A stretch of 47,704 nucleotides of DNA from an uncultured Kiritimatiellota bacterium (GCA_934643865.1 CAKUCX010000021.1:1-47704); one strand, 5' to 3'; shown: positions 31,889-41,270, numbered from the stretch's first letter. Made by a program: numbers and translations. Notes: generated from the sequence alone by a model not told the origin.

Positions 31889-34003
31889 CTACCGCCCGAG
31901 GACGCGGATGAACTCCGCGCGGCTCCCCCTGCGGCAGACGACGCCCTTCGCGCGGGCGATCTCCTCGAACTTCACGCAGAACATGGCCGCATGGGTCGGG
32001 TCCTTCGGCAGCGCCCCCGGCGGCGGCGGCGGCGGGCACGTGTAGAGGAAGACGGGCGCCTTCGCGGCCGTGCAGGCGCGCAGCAGGTGGGCCGGGGAAT
32101 AGCGCTCGATCCACGGCAGGTGGCGCGCGCGGTTCTCGAGCCAGCGCTCGAAGGACGGCTCGTGGAAGGCGTGCGCCCCGTAGCGGGAGTTCGGGATCCA
32201 CGCCCGCATCTCGGCGGGATCGATGGACGTCTGCGGCGATTCCACGAAGACGGCCGCGATGCCGAGCGCGCAGTCGCCCTGCAGGGCCGCGAAGAGCGCC
32301 GAGCACGCGCCCGCGCTGCCGCCCGTGAGGCCGATGCGGCGGACGTCGATGTTCCATGCCTCCGCGTGCGCGCGGACGTACTTCAGCGCGGCGATCACGT
32401 CGTCCTGGCAGGCCCTGACCGGCGGCTCGATGCCGAGGTCGAGGCCGTCCTGGACGAAGCGGTAGCCGACCGAGACGACGCTCACGCCTTCCTTCTCGGC
32501 GTCCGCGAGGAAGCCCGCCGCCGCCGGGACGCGGTCGCCCATCGTCCAGCCGCCGCCGTGGACGACGACGATGCAGGGCGTCTTCTCGCCGCGCTTCGCC
32601 TTGTCGGCGAGCCAGACGTCCAGGCCCTCGCGCTCGTGGGGGCCGTACTTGGCGTTCTCGACGTCCGGCGCGCGCAGGGACCGCCAGTGCTGGTTCTTCG
32701 CGGCCGCCCCCTCCCAGGCGTGGTAGGCCGACGTGTAGACGTAGCGGTCGGCGGGACGGCGGCCGAAGACGCGCGCGATCGCGCGCAGCTTCAAGTCTCC
32801 GCGACGGCGGTCGGGCAGCAGCCAGCAGCCTTCCGTGTATTCGTTCCAGGCGTTGATGTAGACGAGGCCCGGCCGCTTCGGGTCGGCCTCGACGAACGCC
32901 TTCGCGTCGCGCAGGTACTTCTCGAAGGCGGCGTCCGTGTTGTTCGTGAACGTCGGGCAGTAGGGGTAGTCGATCTTCTCGCAGCGCCACGGGAACGGCT
33001 CGTCCGTGCGGCAGCGCAGCGTCGCGTCCCACCCCGTCGGCACGACCGGGTAGTATTCCAGGTCCGTCGCGTCGCGCTTCTCCTTCCAGTGCGCCTGCAG
33101 CCGGCCGTCGATCTCGCCGTAGTCGAACAGGCGTTCGCCCGCCTTCCAGCGCGTCCACACGTCCCGGACGCAGTAGGCGTTGAAGCCGTAGTCCGTGAAC
33201 GAGTCGAGGCCGAGCTTGAGCGCGCTCCAGTCCCTCACCTGCTTCGGCTGGCCGCCCTGCGCGTTGAAGTGGATCTCGCCGAGGCCCGCCGTGCGCACGC
33301 GCCGCCGCGCCTCGGCAAGCGCCGCGCGCACCTTCGCCGCGTCCTTCCCCCAGTTCTCCCACAGGTAGGCGAAGTTGTAGATCGAGAAGAAGAGCTTCCC
33401 GTCCTTGCGGTAGTACTCGGGCCGGCCGAAGTAGTGCGCGATGGCGTAGTCGACGAGCCCGAGGAACTCCTCCGGCGTGTGCGCGAGCTTCATCAGGTAG
33501 CGCGTCTCCTCGCCGATCCTGCGGCGCCAGGCATACGTGCGCTCGTGGTAGCACCACATGAGCGCGAACTTCATCTTCGCGCGGTTCTTCGCCCGGAGGA
33601 ACCCCTGCTCGATCGCCTCCTCCTGCGTCTTCTCGCCGTTGTACCAGTAGTAGTCGTAGAGAAAGACGTCGATGCCCGCGTTGTGCGCGAGCGCGATCTC
33701 CGTCTCGACGTCGACGGGGTCCGCGCCGTCGTAGTATCCGCCGAAGGGCGAGAAGTTGATCTGCCCCCTGAAGCGCGTGGCCGGGGTCTTGACGAACGCC
33801 CATTCGGCCCGGCTCCAGTCCCACGTCGGCGCAAACCACTCCATCCCCTTCGGGTACTTGTGCCAGTGCGGATAGTAGACCGCCATCACCTCGGTCGTCC
33901 TCTGCGCCGGCGCGTCGGCCCGCGCCGGGCCGCCCAGGAGAAGGGCGGCGGCAAGGAACGCCCCGATCGGCAGGCGCGCGCGCGCCAGATGTCTCGTGTT
34001 CAT
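31889..34003 (-). CDS. WbsX/GH99-like domain fused to an alpha/beta-hydrolase esterase
   Basis: A 704-residue secreted protein (signal peptide MNTRHLARARLPIGAFLAAA, then LLLGGPARA). Residues about 38-400 match the WbsX (glycosyltransferase WbsX / GH99-like) family: MAVYYPHWHKYPKGMEWF, AHNAGIDVFLYDYYWYNGEK, RAKMKFALMWCYHER, and INAWNEYTEGCWLLPD. Residues about 430-704 are an alpha/beta hydrolase: the oxyanion motif HGGGW near 483, nucleophile serine in LTGGSAGACS near 562, and a candidate histidine in KDPTHAAMF. This suggests removal of acyl groups and attack on glycosidic bonds by one protein. The start overlaps the regulator stop as ATGA with AAAGGGAAAG upstream. A close paralogue with a third domain lies at 41309-44965. 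Confidence 0.8.
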   Translation of the reverse strand: MNTRHLARARLPIGAFLAAALLLGGPARADAPAQRTTEVMAVYYPHWHKYPKGMEWFAPTWDWSRAEWAFVKTPATRFRGQINFSPFGGYYDGADPVDVETEIALAHNAGIDVFLYDYYWYNGEKTQEEAIEQGFLRAKNRAKMKFALMWCYHERTYAWRRRIGEETRYLMKLAHTPEEFLGLVDYAIAHYFGRPEYYRKDGKLFFSIYNFAYLWENWGKDAAKVRAALAEARRRVRTAGLGEIHFNAQGGQPKQVRDWSALKLGLDSFTDYGFNAYCVRDVWTRWKAGERLFDYGEIDGRLQAHWKEKRDATDLEYYPVVPTGWDATLRCRTDEPFPWRCEKIDYPYCPTFTNNTDAAFEKYLRDAKAFVEADPKRPGLVYINAWNEYTEGCWLLPDRRRGDLKLRAIARVFGRRPADRYVYTSAYHAWEGAAAKNQHWRSLRAPDVENAKYGPHEREGLDVWLADKAKRGEKTPCIVVVHGGGWTMGDRVPAAAGFLADAEKEGVSVVSVGYRFVQDGLDLGIEPPVRACQDDVIAALKYVRAHAEAWNIDVRRIGLTGGSAGACSALFAALQGDCALGIAAVFVESPQTSIDPAEMRAWIPNSRYGAHAFHEPSFERWLENRARHLPWIERYSPAHLLRACTAAKAPVFLYTCPPPPPPGALPKDPTHAAMFCVKFEEIARAKGVVCRRGSRAEFIRVLGR

Positions 34004-35133
34004 GTCTTTCCCTTTCCTTTCCCGCGTTTTTCCGTCGTGCGCCCTTCCGGCGGCCTTCGGGCCGTCGACTCGCGCACGACGAGCTCGACGGGCAAATGGA
34101 TGGCGGTCGGCGGCAGGCCGGGGTCGGCGATGCGCGCGACGAGCCGCGCGAAGGCCGCGCCGGCGATCTGCTCGCAGTTGACGCGCATCGTCGTCAGGGG
34201 CGGCGAAAGGAGGCGCGCGACGTTCAGGTCGTTGAAGCCGGCGACGAGGACGTCGTCCGGGACGGAAAGTCCCAGCCGGCGCAGCGTCTGCATCAGCGCG
34301 GCCGCCGTCTCGTCGTCGCCGCACATGAACGCGTCCACCTTGCCGGCGGCGACGCGCCGGGCGATGGCCCTGGCGTCGTCGGGCTCCGCCACCAGAAGCG
34401 CCTCCCGGCAGACCGTCCCCGTCATGCCCGGAAGGCGGGCGAGCGTCGCGCCCTGCGCGCGGGCGACGTGCGTCTGGGCCGAATAGGGCCGCATGAAGAA
34501 GCAGACGCGCGTCGCGCCGGACGCGGCGAGATGGCGGTACATCCGCGCGCCGGCCGCGATGTTGTCGTTGCCGACGACGTCGTGGCGGCAGGCGTCGGGA
34601 TCCGGGGCGTTGTCGCAGAGGACGACGGGGATGCGGCTCGCCTCCAGGCGGTCCAGCATCCGCCGGTTGAAGTCGTCGCCGCCGTCATAGTATTCGATGG
34701 GCTGGAAGATGACGCCGGCGACGCCCTGGCGCACGAAGTCGCGGGCGAGCGCCTCGGCGCGGGCCGCGCGGGCCTGCGCCGAGGCGCCGCAGACTTCGCC
34801 GAAGAGGAGTTCGTACTGCGCGCGCTCGGCGACGCGCATCAGCTCGCGCGAGATCCGCAGGAAGTACTCCGTCTGCGCGACGTCCGGCATGATGAGGCCG
34901 ATCTTTCGCAGGGCGGCATGCCGCGTCAGGAACGTCCCGCTCCCCTGGCGCGTGCGGAGGAAGCCGCCCTCCTTGAGCTTGTCCAGAACCTTGACGGCGG
35001 TCATGCTGGAGACGTTGAAGCGCCGCGCCATCCGCGCGACGCTGGGGAACGGCGCTTGCAGCGAATAGCGGCCGCCCAAGATCTCGCTCTTGAGCGTCTC
35101 GAAGATCCGCGCACACTTTCCCGAATTCGCCAT
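34000..35133 (-). CDS. GntR/LacI hybrid transcriptional regulator
   Basis: A 377-residue regulator combining a GntR-type winged helix (residues about 5-75: IFETLKSEILGGRYSLQAPF, PSVARMARRFNVSSMTAVKV, GFLRTRQGSGTFLT) with a LacI-type sugar-sensing domain (IGLIMPDVAQTEYFLRIS, VAGVIFQPIEYYD, MCGDDETAAALMQTLRRLGL, LVAGFNDLNVARLLSPPLTT). This architecture resembles AraR of Bacillus. It probably represses its own operon until a released sugar binds. The ATG at 35133 follows TATACT by 8 nt with no Shine-Dalgarno sequence, so the mRNA is leaderless. Its stop overlaps the WbsX-esterase start by 4 nt, making it the first gene of the operon. The tail is lysine/arginine-rich (EKRGKGKGKT). Confidence 0.88.
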   Translation of the reverse strand: MANSGKCARIFETLKSEILGGRYSLQAPFPSVARMARRFNVSSMTAVKVLDKLKEGGFLRTRQGSGTFLTRHAALRKIGLIMPDVAQTEYFLRISRELMRVAERAQYELLFGEVCGASAQARAARAEALARDFVRQGVAGVIFQPIEYYDGGDDFNRRMLDRLEASRIPVVLCDNAPDPDACRHDVVGNDNIAAGARMYRHLAASGATRVCFFMRPYSAQTHVARAQGATLARLPGMTGTVCREALLVAEPDDARAIARRVAAGKVDAFMCGDDETAAALMQTLRRLGLSVPDDVLVAGFNDLNVARLLSPPLTTMRVNCEQIAGAAFARLVARIADPGLPPTAIHLPVELVVRESTARRPPEGRTTEKRGKGKGKT

Positions 35134-35141
35134 ACGGCTTG

Positions 35142-35150
35142 AGTATAGCA
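35142..35150 (-). promoter_or_regulatory. Leaderless promoter of the regulator-led glycosidase operon
   Basis: The minus strand reads TGC-TATACT, followed after 8 nt by the ATG at 35133. No clear palindromic operator is visible next to it. Confidence 0.6.
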
Positions 35151-35206
35151 CGAGGCGGCGAACCCGGAAGCACTCTTATAGAAGACTTTTTTGCCCGGGC
35201 GGCGCC

Positions 35207-36820
35207 TCAGCGCCCCAGCACCTTGCGGTAGTGCGCGATCAGGGCGTTCGTGGAGGCATCGTGCTTCGTGCCGGCCTTCTTCGCGGTGAGGTCCTTGAGG
35301 ACGTTCTTCGCGAGCACCTTGCCAAGCTGCACGCCCCACTGGTCGAACGAGAAGATGTTCCAGATCACGCCCTGCGTGAAGACCTTGTGCTCGTAGAGCG
35401 CGATGAGCGAACCGAGCGTTTCGGGCGTGAGGTCGTTCGCGAGGAGCGTGTTCGTGGGGCGGTTGCCCGTGAACGTCTTGAACGGGACGAGCCTCTCGTC
35501 GTCGCCGTCCGCGCGGCACTGCTCGGCCGTCTTGCCGAACGCGAGCGCCTCGGTCTGGGCGAAGAGGTTCGCCATCAGCTTGTCGTGGTGGTCGCCCATC
35601 GGGTTGTGCGTCTTGCAGAAGCCGATGAAGTCGCACGGGATGAGGTGCGTCCCCTGGTGGATGAGCTGGTAGAAGCTGTGCTGGCCGTTCGTGCCGGGCT
35701 CGCCCCACTCGATCGGGCCCGTCGTGTACGTGACGGGCTTGCCGTCCTTCGTCACGCTCTTGCCGTTCGACTCCATGTCCATCTGCTGCAGGTACGCGGG
35801 CAGGCGGCTGAGGTACTGGTCGTACGGCAGCACGCAGTAGCTCTCGGCCCCGTAGCCGTTCGCGTAGAGGATGCCGAGGAGCGCGAGGACGACCGGCATG
35901 TTGCGCCCGAGGCTCGCCGTGCGGAAGTGCCTGTCCATCTTCCAGTAGCCCTTGAGGAGGCGCTGGAAGTTGCGCGGTCCGATGGAGATCATGAGCGAGA
36001 GGCCGATCGCGGAGGGGAGCGAGTAGCGGCCGCCCACCCAGTCCCAGAACGCGAACATGTTCTTGACGTCGATGCCGAACTTCCCGACCTCCTCGGCGTT
36101 CGTGGAGAGCGCGACGAAGTGCTTCGCGACGGCGGCCTTGCTGCCGAGCTTTTCGATGAGCCACGCGCGCGCGCTCTGGGCGTTCGTCATCGTCTCCTGC
36201 GTGGTGAACGTCTTGGAGGCGACGATGAAGAGCGTCTGGTCCGCCTTGACCTCGCGCAGGGTCTCGGCGAGGTGCGTGGAGTCGACGTTCGAGACGAAGT
36301 AGGTCTTGATGGACCGCTTCGAGAACGGCCTGAGCGCGAGCGTCGCCATGACGGGACCGAGGTCGCTGCCGCCGATGCCGATGTTCACGACGTACTTGAT
36401 GCGCTTGCCCGTGTGGCCCTTGTGCGCGCCCGTGCGCACGGCGTCGGCGAACGCGGCCATCTGCTTGTGTACCCGGCGGATCTGCGGCATCACGTCCTTG
36501 CCGTCCACCTTCACCTTCGCCGTCGGATCGCAGTTGCGCAGGGCGGTGTGCAGTACGGCGCGGCCTTCGGTCTCGTTGATCTTCCTGCCGGTGAACATCT
36601 TCTCGATCTCGGCCTTGAGGTTCGAGGCTTCGGCGAGCTTCACGAGCGCCTTCATCACCTTCGCGTCGATGCGGTTCTTGGAGTAGTCGAGCCGCCAGCC
36701 CGCCGCCGAGAGCGTGTACTTCGCCGCGCGGCCGGGATCCGCCGCAAAGAGCTGCTTGATCGTCGTGTCCTTCGTCGCCGCGATCGCGGCTTCGACCTTC
36801 TGCCATGCTTCCTGGTTCAT
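35207..36820 (-). CDS. pgi: Glucose-6-phosphate isomerase
   Basis: A 537-residue glucose-6-phosphate isomerase of the long bacterial/eukaryotic type, interconverting glucose-6-phosphate and fructose-6-phosphate. Family signatures are visible: VVNIGIGGSDLGPVMATLAL, then the phosphate-binding VASKTFTTQETMTNA, FAFWDWVGGRYSLPSAIGLS, IEWGEPGTNGQHSFYQLIHQ with the catalytic glutamate and histidine, and the C-terminal FDQWGVQLGKVLAK with the second signature. AGGAAAGG precedes the ATG at 36820. It stands between the two glycan operons with its own promoter; this may be chance or may link released hexose to glycolysis. Confidence 0.96.
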   Translation of the reverse strand: MNQEAWQKVEAAIAATKDTTIKQLFAADPGRAAKYTLSAAGWRLDYSKNRIDAKVMKALVKLAEASNLKAEIEKMFTGRKINETEGRAVLHTALRNCDPTAKVKVDGKDVMPQIRRVHKQMAAFADAVRTGAHKGHTGKRIKYVVNIGIGGSDLGPVMATLALRPFSKRSIKTYFVSNVDSTHLAETLREVKADQTLFIVASKTFTTQETMTNAQSARAWLIEKLGSKAAVAKHFVALSTNAEEVGKFGIDVKNMFAFWDWVGGRYSLPSAIGLSLMISIGPRNFQRLLKGYWKMDRHFRTASLGRNMPVVLALLGILYANGYGAESYCVLPYDQYLSRLPAYLQQMDMESNGKSVTKDGKPVTYTTGPIEWGEPGTNGQHSFYQLIHQGTHLIPCDFIGFCKTHNPMGDHHDKLMANLFAQTEALAFGKTAEQCRADGDDERLVPFKTFTGNRPTNTLLANDLTPETLGSLIALYEHKVFTQGVIWNIFSFDQWGVQLGKVLAKNVLKDLTAKKAGTKHDASTNALIAHYRKVLGR

Positions 36821-36851
36821 CCGTTCGCCTTTCCTGTGGAAATAAGGCGTT

Positions 36852-36860
36852 AGTTTACCA
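36852..36860 (-). promoter_or_regulatory. Promoter of pgi
   Basis: The minus strand reads TATGG-TAAACT. The predicted leader is about 25 nt and contains the Shine-Dalgarno sequence AGGAAAGG. Confidence 0.5.
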
Positions 36861-36884
36861 TATTTCGCGCGCGCCGGCCGCGCG

Positions 36885-39800
36885 TCACCGGAAGAGGAGG
36901 AGCGTCCCGAGCGCGTGCAGGACCGACCACGTGTTGCCCGCGCGGACGAAGCGCCAGGCGCCCGCGAGGCCCTGGACGTCCGCGAAGTCGCCCGTCACCG
37001 CGCCCTGCACGACGAGGGCCGGATGGCGCGCGGCCCCCGCCAGGTTGAGGTAGTTGCGCACCAAGACGGTCGCCGCGTCGCCGATGACGAGGTTCCCCGT
37101 CACCACAAGCGGCGCAAGCGCCGTGCGGTTGCGGGCGTCCACGACGAGCGGCCCGTTCAGCCGCACGTCGCCCGCGACCGTGCCGCCGCCGCCGGAGAGG
37201 GACAACCCCGCGCCGTCCGCGAAGACGGCGGGCGTCGCCGGGAGGGGCCCCGTCCCCGAGGCGATCCACTTGCGCGTGAGATACCCCTCCACCGCCGCAT
37301 ATTCCTCGTCCGTCAGCGCCCGCTCGTAGCAGATCACCTCGCCCACCCGCTGCTTCGCGCCGCGGTCCTGGAAATTGCGGTTGAGGCCGTGGAAGTTGAA
37401 GTGCCGATTGCTCTCCAGGTCGCGATGGGCGTCGCCGAGGCGGAAGGAGAGCAGGAAGACGTCGCTCCCCAGCCGGTGCGTGGTGGTCATCGCCACAAGC
37501 GGGATGTCCGCGCCGTTGATGTGGAGCGTGTCGCCGGGCACGGCGGGCGTGATGAGGGAGAGCGACGTGATGGCCCCGTCCGTCGTGTCCCAGGCGAAGC
37601 GGTACTCCACGTCCTGGCCCCAGATGCCCCAGGGCGCGCCCATGTTCTTCTGCGCGCCGTCCAGCTTCGCGACGAGGAAGAACGTGCGCGTGTACACCTT
37701 CGCCGTGGACTTCATGATCTGCGTCGGATCGGCGAAGTGGACGGCCGGCTTGCCGTTGAGCCCCGCCGGCTCCCAGGCGCGGGGCGCGGCGGAGGCATAG
37801 GAATCGAGTTTCGTTGTGGACGTGTACTCAAACCCCGCCACCGAGGACGCCGTGCGCGAGAGCCAGTTCGTCACTTCGCCCGCCGCGTTCGTGCGGACCG
37901 TCTCGGGCCGCCCGGCGTCGAGCCAGTAGGCGAGATGGTCCGTCGGAACCGTCTCCGTATAGGCGGCGATCTGGGCCGTACCGCCCTCCAGCCGCACGTC
38001 CGCCCCGTCCTGCACGGCGACCTTCAGCTGCGCCGCGCCACCTGCGGCGAGCGTCACCGCGCCGCCGACCGTGCCGCTGAACGCCGTCTCGCCCGTCACG
38101 CGCAGCGTCGCCGCCCGCGCGCCGGAGTTCGTGATCGCGCCTTCGCCCGCCAGCGAGGCGACCGTCAGGTCGCCGCCGTGCAGGTCGAGCGTCGCGCCGG
38201 CGCGAAGCGTCAGGTCCGTCCCCGCCGCGAGCGTGGGCGGCACGGCCTTGGGCGCGTCGTGGCACGGCGCGCCCCGCCACTTCTCCGCGAGGTAGTTCTC
38301 GACCCGCTGGCGCTCGGCCGCCGTCAGCACGCGGTCGAAGGCGATGACCTCGCAGACGTCGGCCGCCACGGCCCGGTAGTAGGAACCGTCGGCACCCGCA
38401 TAGCCGGAGTAGACGCCGAGGGAGGGGCGGAACGTCGCGTAGGAACGCGGGGACGCCTCCATGTCGTAGGCGTGGAACTGAGTGAGCACCTGCACCTCGC
38501 CATACGTGAAGGCGGTATAGTCCTTCCCCTGCACGCCGTTCTTGTAGAGGATGCCGTCCGTGTTGTACTTGTACGGCGAGACCGTGTGGGCCCATTTGCC
38601 GCCCGTGTCCGACGGCCCGTCGACGCGCAGGCCGTTGTCGGCGTTCAGCCTCCCGAAGAGGCCGCCGAACGTGAACGGGCAGCCGTTCATGCGCACGGCG
38701 ATGAAGACGCTGCGCTGGGTCGCGTCCGTCGTCCCGGCCAGCGCCTCATGGTCGTCCGCCGCCAGGTTGTTGAAGGTGACGACGTCGAGCCCGTTGATCT
38801 TCGTCTCGCGCGTGTAGGTGGGCGTGGGGTAGACCTCCGCCCCCTTCGGCCCGCTGTAGGTTCCGGCGGCGAAGGTGTAGCCGCCCACGACGGAGCGCCA
38901 GGCCGTCACGCGCCCCGCCGCGTCCACGTCGACCGTCTCGGGCCGCGAGGCGTCCAGCCAGTAGGCGATCGACGGCGAGGCGAGGATGTCGCCCTCCAGG
39001 CGCAGCGTGCCGCCCTCGACCACCGTCGGCCCCGTGTACGCCTTTGCGCCCACGAGCGTGACCGTGTTCGTGCCCGTCTTCGTGAAGCCCAGGCGCCCCG
39101 CGCCGTCGCGCAGGGCGACGTTCAGCGTGAAGTCGGCCGCGCCGCCGGCCTTGAACGTGGACGCGGCGGTCGTCGCGCGCAGTTCGCCCTTCGCGGCGGA
39201 ATTGACCCAGCTGACCTCGCCGAAGTCCACGCACGCGCCGACGCCGATGGACGAGCAGGCGTTCGTCGCCGTGAAGGCGTCCACCTGCGTCTTCGCGCTC
39301 GCAAAGGGGCCCGCGAGGTCGAGCGTGCTGCGCTCGAAGGAGACGGGCCGGGCGGACGTGCTCGTGATCGCGTTCGTGACCGTCTCCTGCACCAGCCCCG
39401 GCGCGAAGACGAGCTGCCCGCCCGCCGCGACCGTCACGGGGCCCGTCCCCAGCGCGGCGGCGCCCGCCGCCGTCACCGTCGGCGCCCCGCCCGCCCGGTC
39501 CGCGTGGTTCGCGATACGCAGACCGCCCGAGAAGGTGTTGGCCGCGTTCAGCGCCACGCGCCCCTTCCCCGTCAGCGCCAGAAGGCCCGTTCCCTCCACG
39601 ACGCCGTTCAGCACGACCTGCGCATCGGCTTTCCACACGTTGACGAGCGTCTCGTCTTCCAGCGTCGTCACGCCATTGAAGACGCTCGTACTCTTCTCCC
39701 CAGCGTACAGCGCGCCAAAGCCATCGTCGCCGCCGTCGCCCCGATAGCCCTGCGCGCCATAGCCGGAAAGATGGAAGTGCTGATCGAACGTCTGCCCGGA

Positions 39801-41270
39801 CGCGAGAAGCTGCGCACTGTAGGGCTGGCGGCCGCCCCGGATGTACACCTCGCCGCCGGCGGGCAGAAATCCCGACGCGCCCGACGCCCACAGCCGGGCG
39901 TTGTAGCAGTACGTGGGGCCCGTCCAGCCCGCGATGCCGTCTTTCAGACGGAAAAGCGCGTAGACGTTCTTCGCGCCCGTCGCGCGCGAGGCGAACGTCA
40001 CGCCCTTCGTGCCCGTGATGCGCGTCTCGACGTCGAGGCCCCGCCCCTGCGCGTCCGTGGGGGTACTCTTCCAGATGACGCCCGGCGCGTCGCCGAACGC
40101 GAGCGCGCCCGCGCCCGAAAACGCCGTGTAGGCGTCCCCCGTCTCCTGTTCGCTGAAGATCACGCCGGCAGGGTGGACGCCGTCGCCGACGGTCAGTGTC
40201 ACGCCTTCCGCGATCGACAGGTTGGCGCGGTTGTCGACGAGGAGCGCCTTCACCTGCCGGTCCTCCGCCACGGTGTAGGTTCCGGCGGAGGCCTCGGCCG
40301 TCACGTAGGCGATGTCGTCCGCCCCCGCCTCCGCGAACGGCTTCACGAGCGCGTCGGTCGTGCGAATGGGCTGCAGGCCCGTCTGCGCGTCGTACTTCGC
40401 GAAGCGGAACGGCGCGCCGTAGGCCGTCCAGTCGCGCATCACGAGGCGCGGGTCGACGCGCCCCTTCGCATCCGCCGGATGTTCCGCGAAGAACAGCTTT
40501 CCGGCGCGGCCGTCCGCCGCCGCGAAGGCCCCGTTTGAGACGACGGCCGCACCGTCCGCCGCGAACGTGAGCGCCGGAACGGTCAGGTTCACGCCGTCCG
40601 GCAGCGCAAGCTCCCCGGCGCCCGGCCCCACGTGCAAACGGCCGCCCAGCGTCAAGTCCCCTTCCACGCGCGGCTCGACGGTGCCGCCCGCCAGCTCCAG
40701 CGTCACGCCCGCGCCCGTCAGGACCCGTCCGTCCACCGCCGTCTGCGCAAGGAGAAGGCCGTCCACAGCCCTGAACGCCGTAAAATCCTCGACGGGACGC
40801 GCCACGTCGATTGTTCCCGCCCCGCGCTTGGCGAGCGTGTTGCCGCCCGTTCCCCGCAACGTCAGCGCGAGCTTCTGCGGCTGGCGCCCCTCGAAGTCCA
40901 GCGCCTCCGTCGCCTGCGGGCGCACGTCGTCGGAGGCGATGAACGCCGCGTTCGTCATCGTGATGTCGTGCCCGACGAGGTAGTCGCCCCAGCCTCTGAA
41001 GTAGGAGGCCCCGCAGCCCGCGAAGTCGAGTCCCCCGAGGACGAGCCCTTCCACGTCCTGGCGAAAGCCCTTGAAGCACACGCCGCCAAACGTCGCCACG
41101 CCGCCCTCGCCCGCGACGGCGCTCCGGTCCCACAGGAGCGCGTTGCTCCAGACGTAGGCGGCGTTGTCCACGTTGTAGTGCGCCGCGCCGAACCACGTGC
41201 GTCCGTCCGCCGCGCCCACGGCGCATCCCAAGGCGCAGAGCGTCCCGAAGACCATGTGCGTTGCCGTCAT
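36885..41270 (-). CDS. Giant secreted protein with beta-strand repeats and two LamG-like modules
   Basis: A 1461-residue secreted protein (signal peptide MTATHMVFGTLCALGCAVGAADG). The first ~780 residues are beta-strand-rich and include autotransporter-associated repeat signatures: GKGRVALNAANTFSGGLRIA, AAALGTGPVTVAAGGQLVF, and YTGPTVVEGGTLRLEGD. Two related LamG-like modules follow. They begin AYWLDASRPETVDVDAAGRV and AYWLDAGRPETVRTNAAGEV, and end ENYLAEKWRG and EGYLTRKWIA, so they arose by internal duplication. The protein ends SVLHALGTLLLFR. There is no translocator barrel. AAGGAGG precedes the ATG at 41270, 38 nt after the triple-domain enzyme, so both are in one operon. A surface glycan-binding or display role is inferred. 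Confidence 0.78.
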   Translation of the reverse strand: MTATHMVFGTLCALGCAVGAADGRTWFGAAHYNVDNAAYVWSNALLWDRSAVAGEGGVATFGGVCFKGFRQDVEGLVLGGLDFAGCGASYFRGWGDYLVGHDITMTNAAFIASDDVRPQATEALDFEGRQPQKLALTLRGTGGNTLAKRGAGTIDVARPVEDFTAFRAVDGLLLAQTAVDGRVLTGAGVTLELAGGTVEPRVEGDLTLGGRLHVGPGAGELALPDGVNLTVPALTFAADGAAVVSNGAFAAADGRAGKLFFAEHPADAKGRVDPRLVMRDWTAYGAPFRFAKYDAQTGLQPIRTTDALVKPFAEAGADDIAYVTAEASAGTYTVAEDRQVKALLVDNRANLSIAEGVTLTVGDGVHPAGVIFSEQETGDAYTAFSGAGALAFGDAPGVIWKSTPTDAQGRGLDVETRITGTKGVTFASRATGAKNVYALFRLKDGIAGWTGPTYCYNARLWASGASGFLPAGGEVYIRGGRQPYSAQLLASGQTFDQHFHLSGYGAQGYRGDGGDDGFGALYAGEKSTSVFNGVTTLEDETLVNVWKADAQVVLNGVVEGTGLLALTGKGRVALNAANTFSGGLRIANHADRAGGAPTVTAAGAAALGTGPVTVAAGGQLVFAPGLVQETVTNAITSTSARPVSFERSTLDLAGPFASAKTQVDAFTATNACSSIGVGACVDFGEVSWVNSAAKGELRATTAASTFKAGGAADFTLNVALRDGAGRLGFTKTGTNTVTLVGAKAYTGPTVVEGGTLRLEGDILASPSIAYWLDASRPETVDVDAAGRVTAWRSVVGGYTFAAGTYSGPKGAEVYPTPTYTRETKINGLDVVTFNNLAADDHEALAGTTDATQRSVFIAVRMNGCPFTFGGLFGRLNADNGLRVDGPSDTGGKWAHTVSPYKYNTDGILYKNGVQGKDYTAFTYGEVQVLTQFHAYDMEASPRSYATFRPSLGVYSGYAGADGSYYRAVAADVCEVIAFDRVLTAAERQRVENYLAEKWRGAPCHDAPKAVPPTLAAGTDLTLRAGATLDLHGGDLTVASLAGEGAITNSGARAATLRVTGETAFSGTVGGAVTLAAGGAAQLKVAVQDGADVRLEGGTAQIAAYTETVPTDHLAYWLDAGRPETVRTNAAGEVTNWLSRTASSVAGFEYTSTTKLDSYASAAPRAWEPAGLNGKPAVHFADPTQIMKSTAKVYTRTFFLVAKLDGAQKNMGAPWGIWGQDVEYRFAWDTTDGAITSLSLITPAVPGDTLHINGADIPLVAMTTTHRLGSDVFLLSFRLGDAHRDLESNRHFNFHGLNRNFQDRGAKQRVGEVICYERALTDEEYAAVEGYLTRKWIASGTGPLPATPAVFADGAGLSLSGGGGTVAGDVRLNGPLVVDARNRTALAPLVVTGNLVIGDAATVLVRNYLNLAGAARHPALVVQGAVTGDFADVQGLAGAWRFVRAGNTWSVLHALGTLLLFR

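Noticed and set aside
35160..35206. A-rich/T-rich run with GGCGC hairpin after pgi as a terminator
   Set aside because: On the pgi strand the hairpin is followed by A residues rather than U residues.
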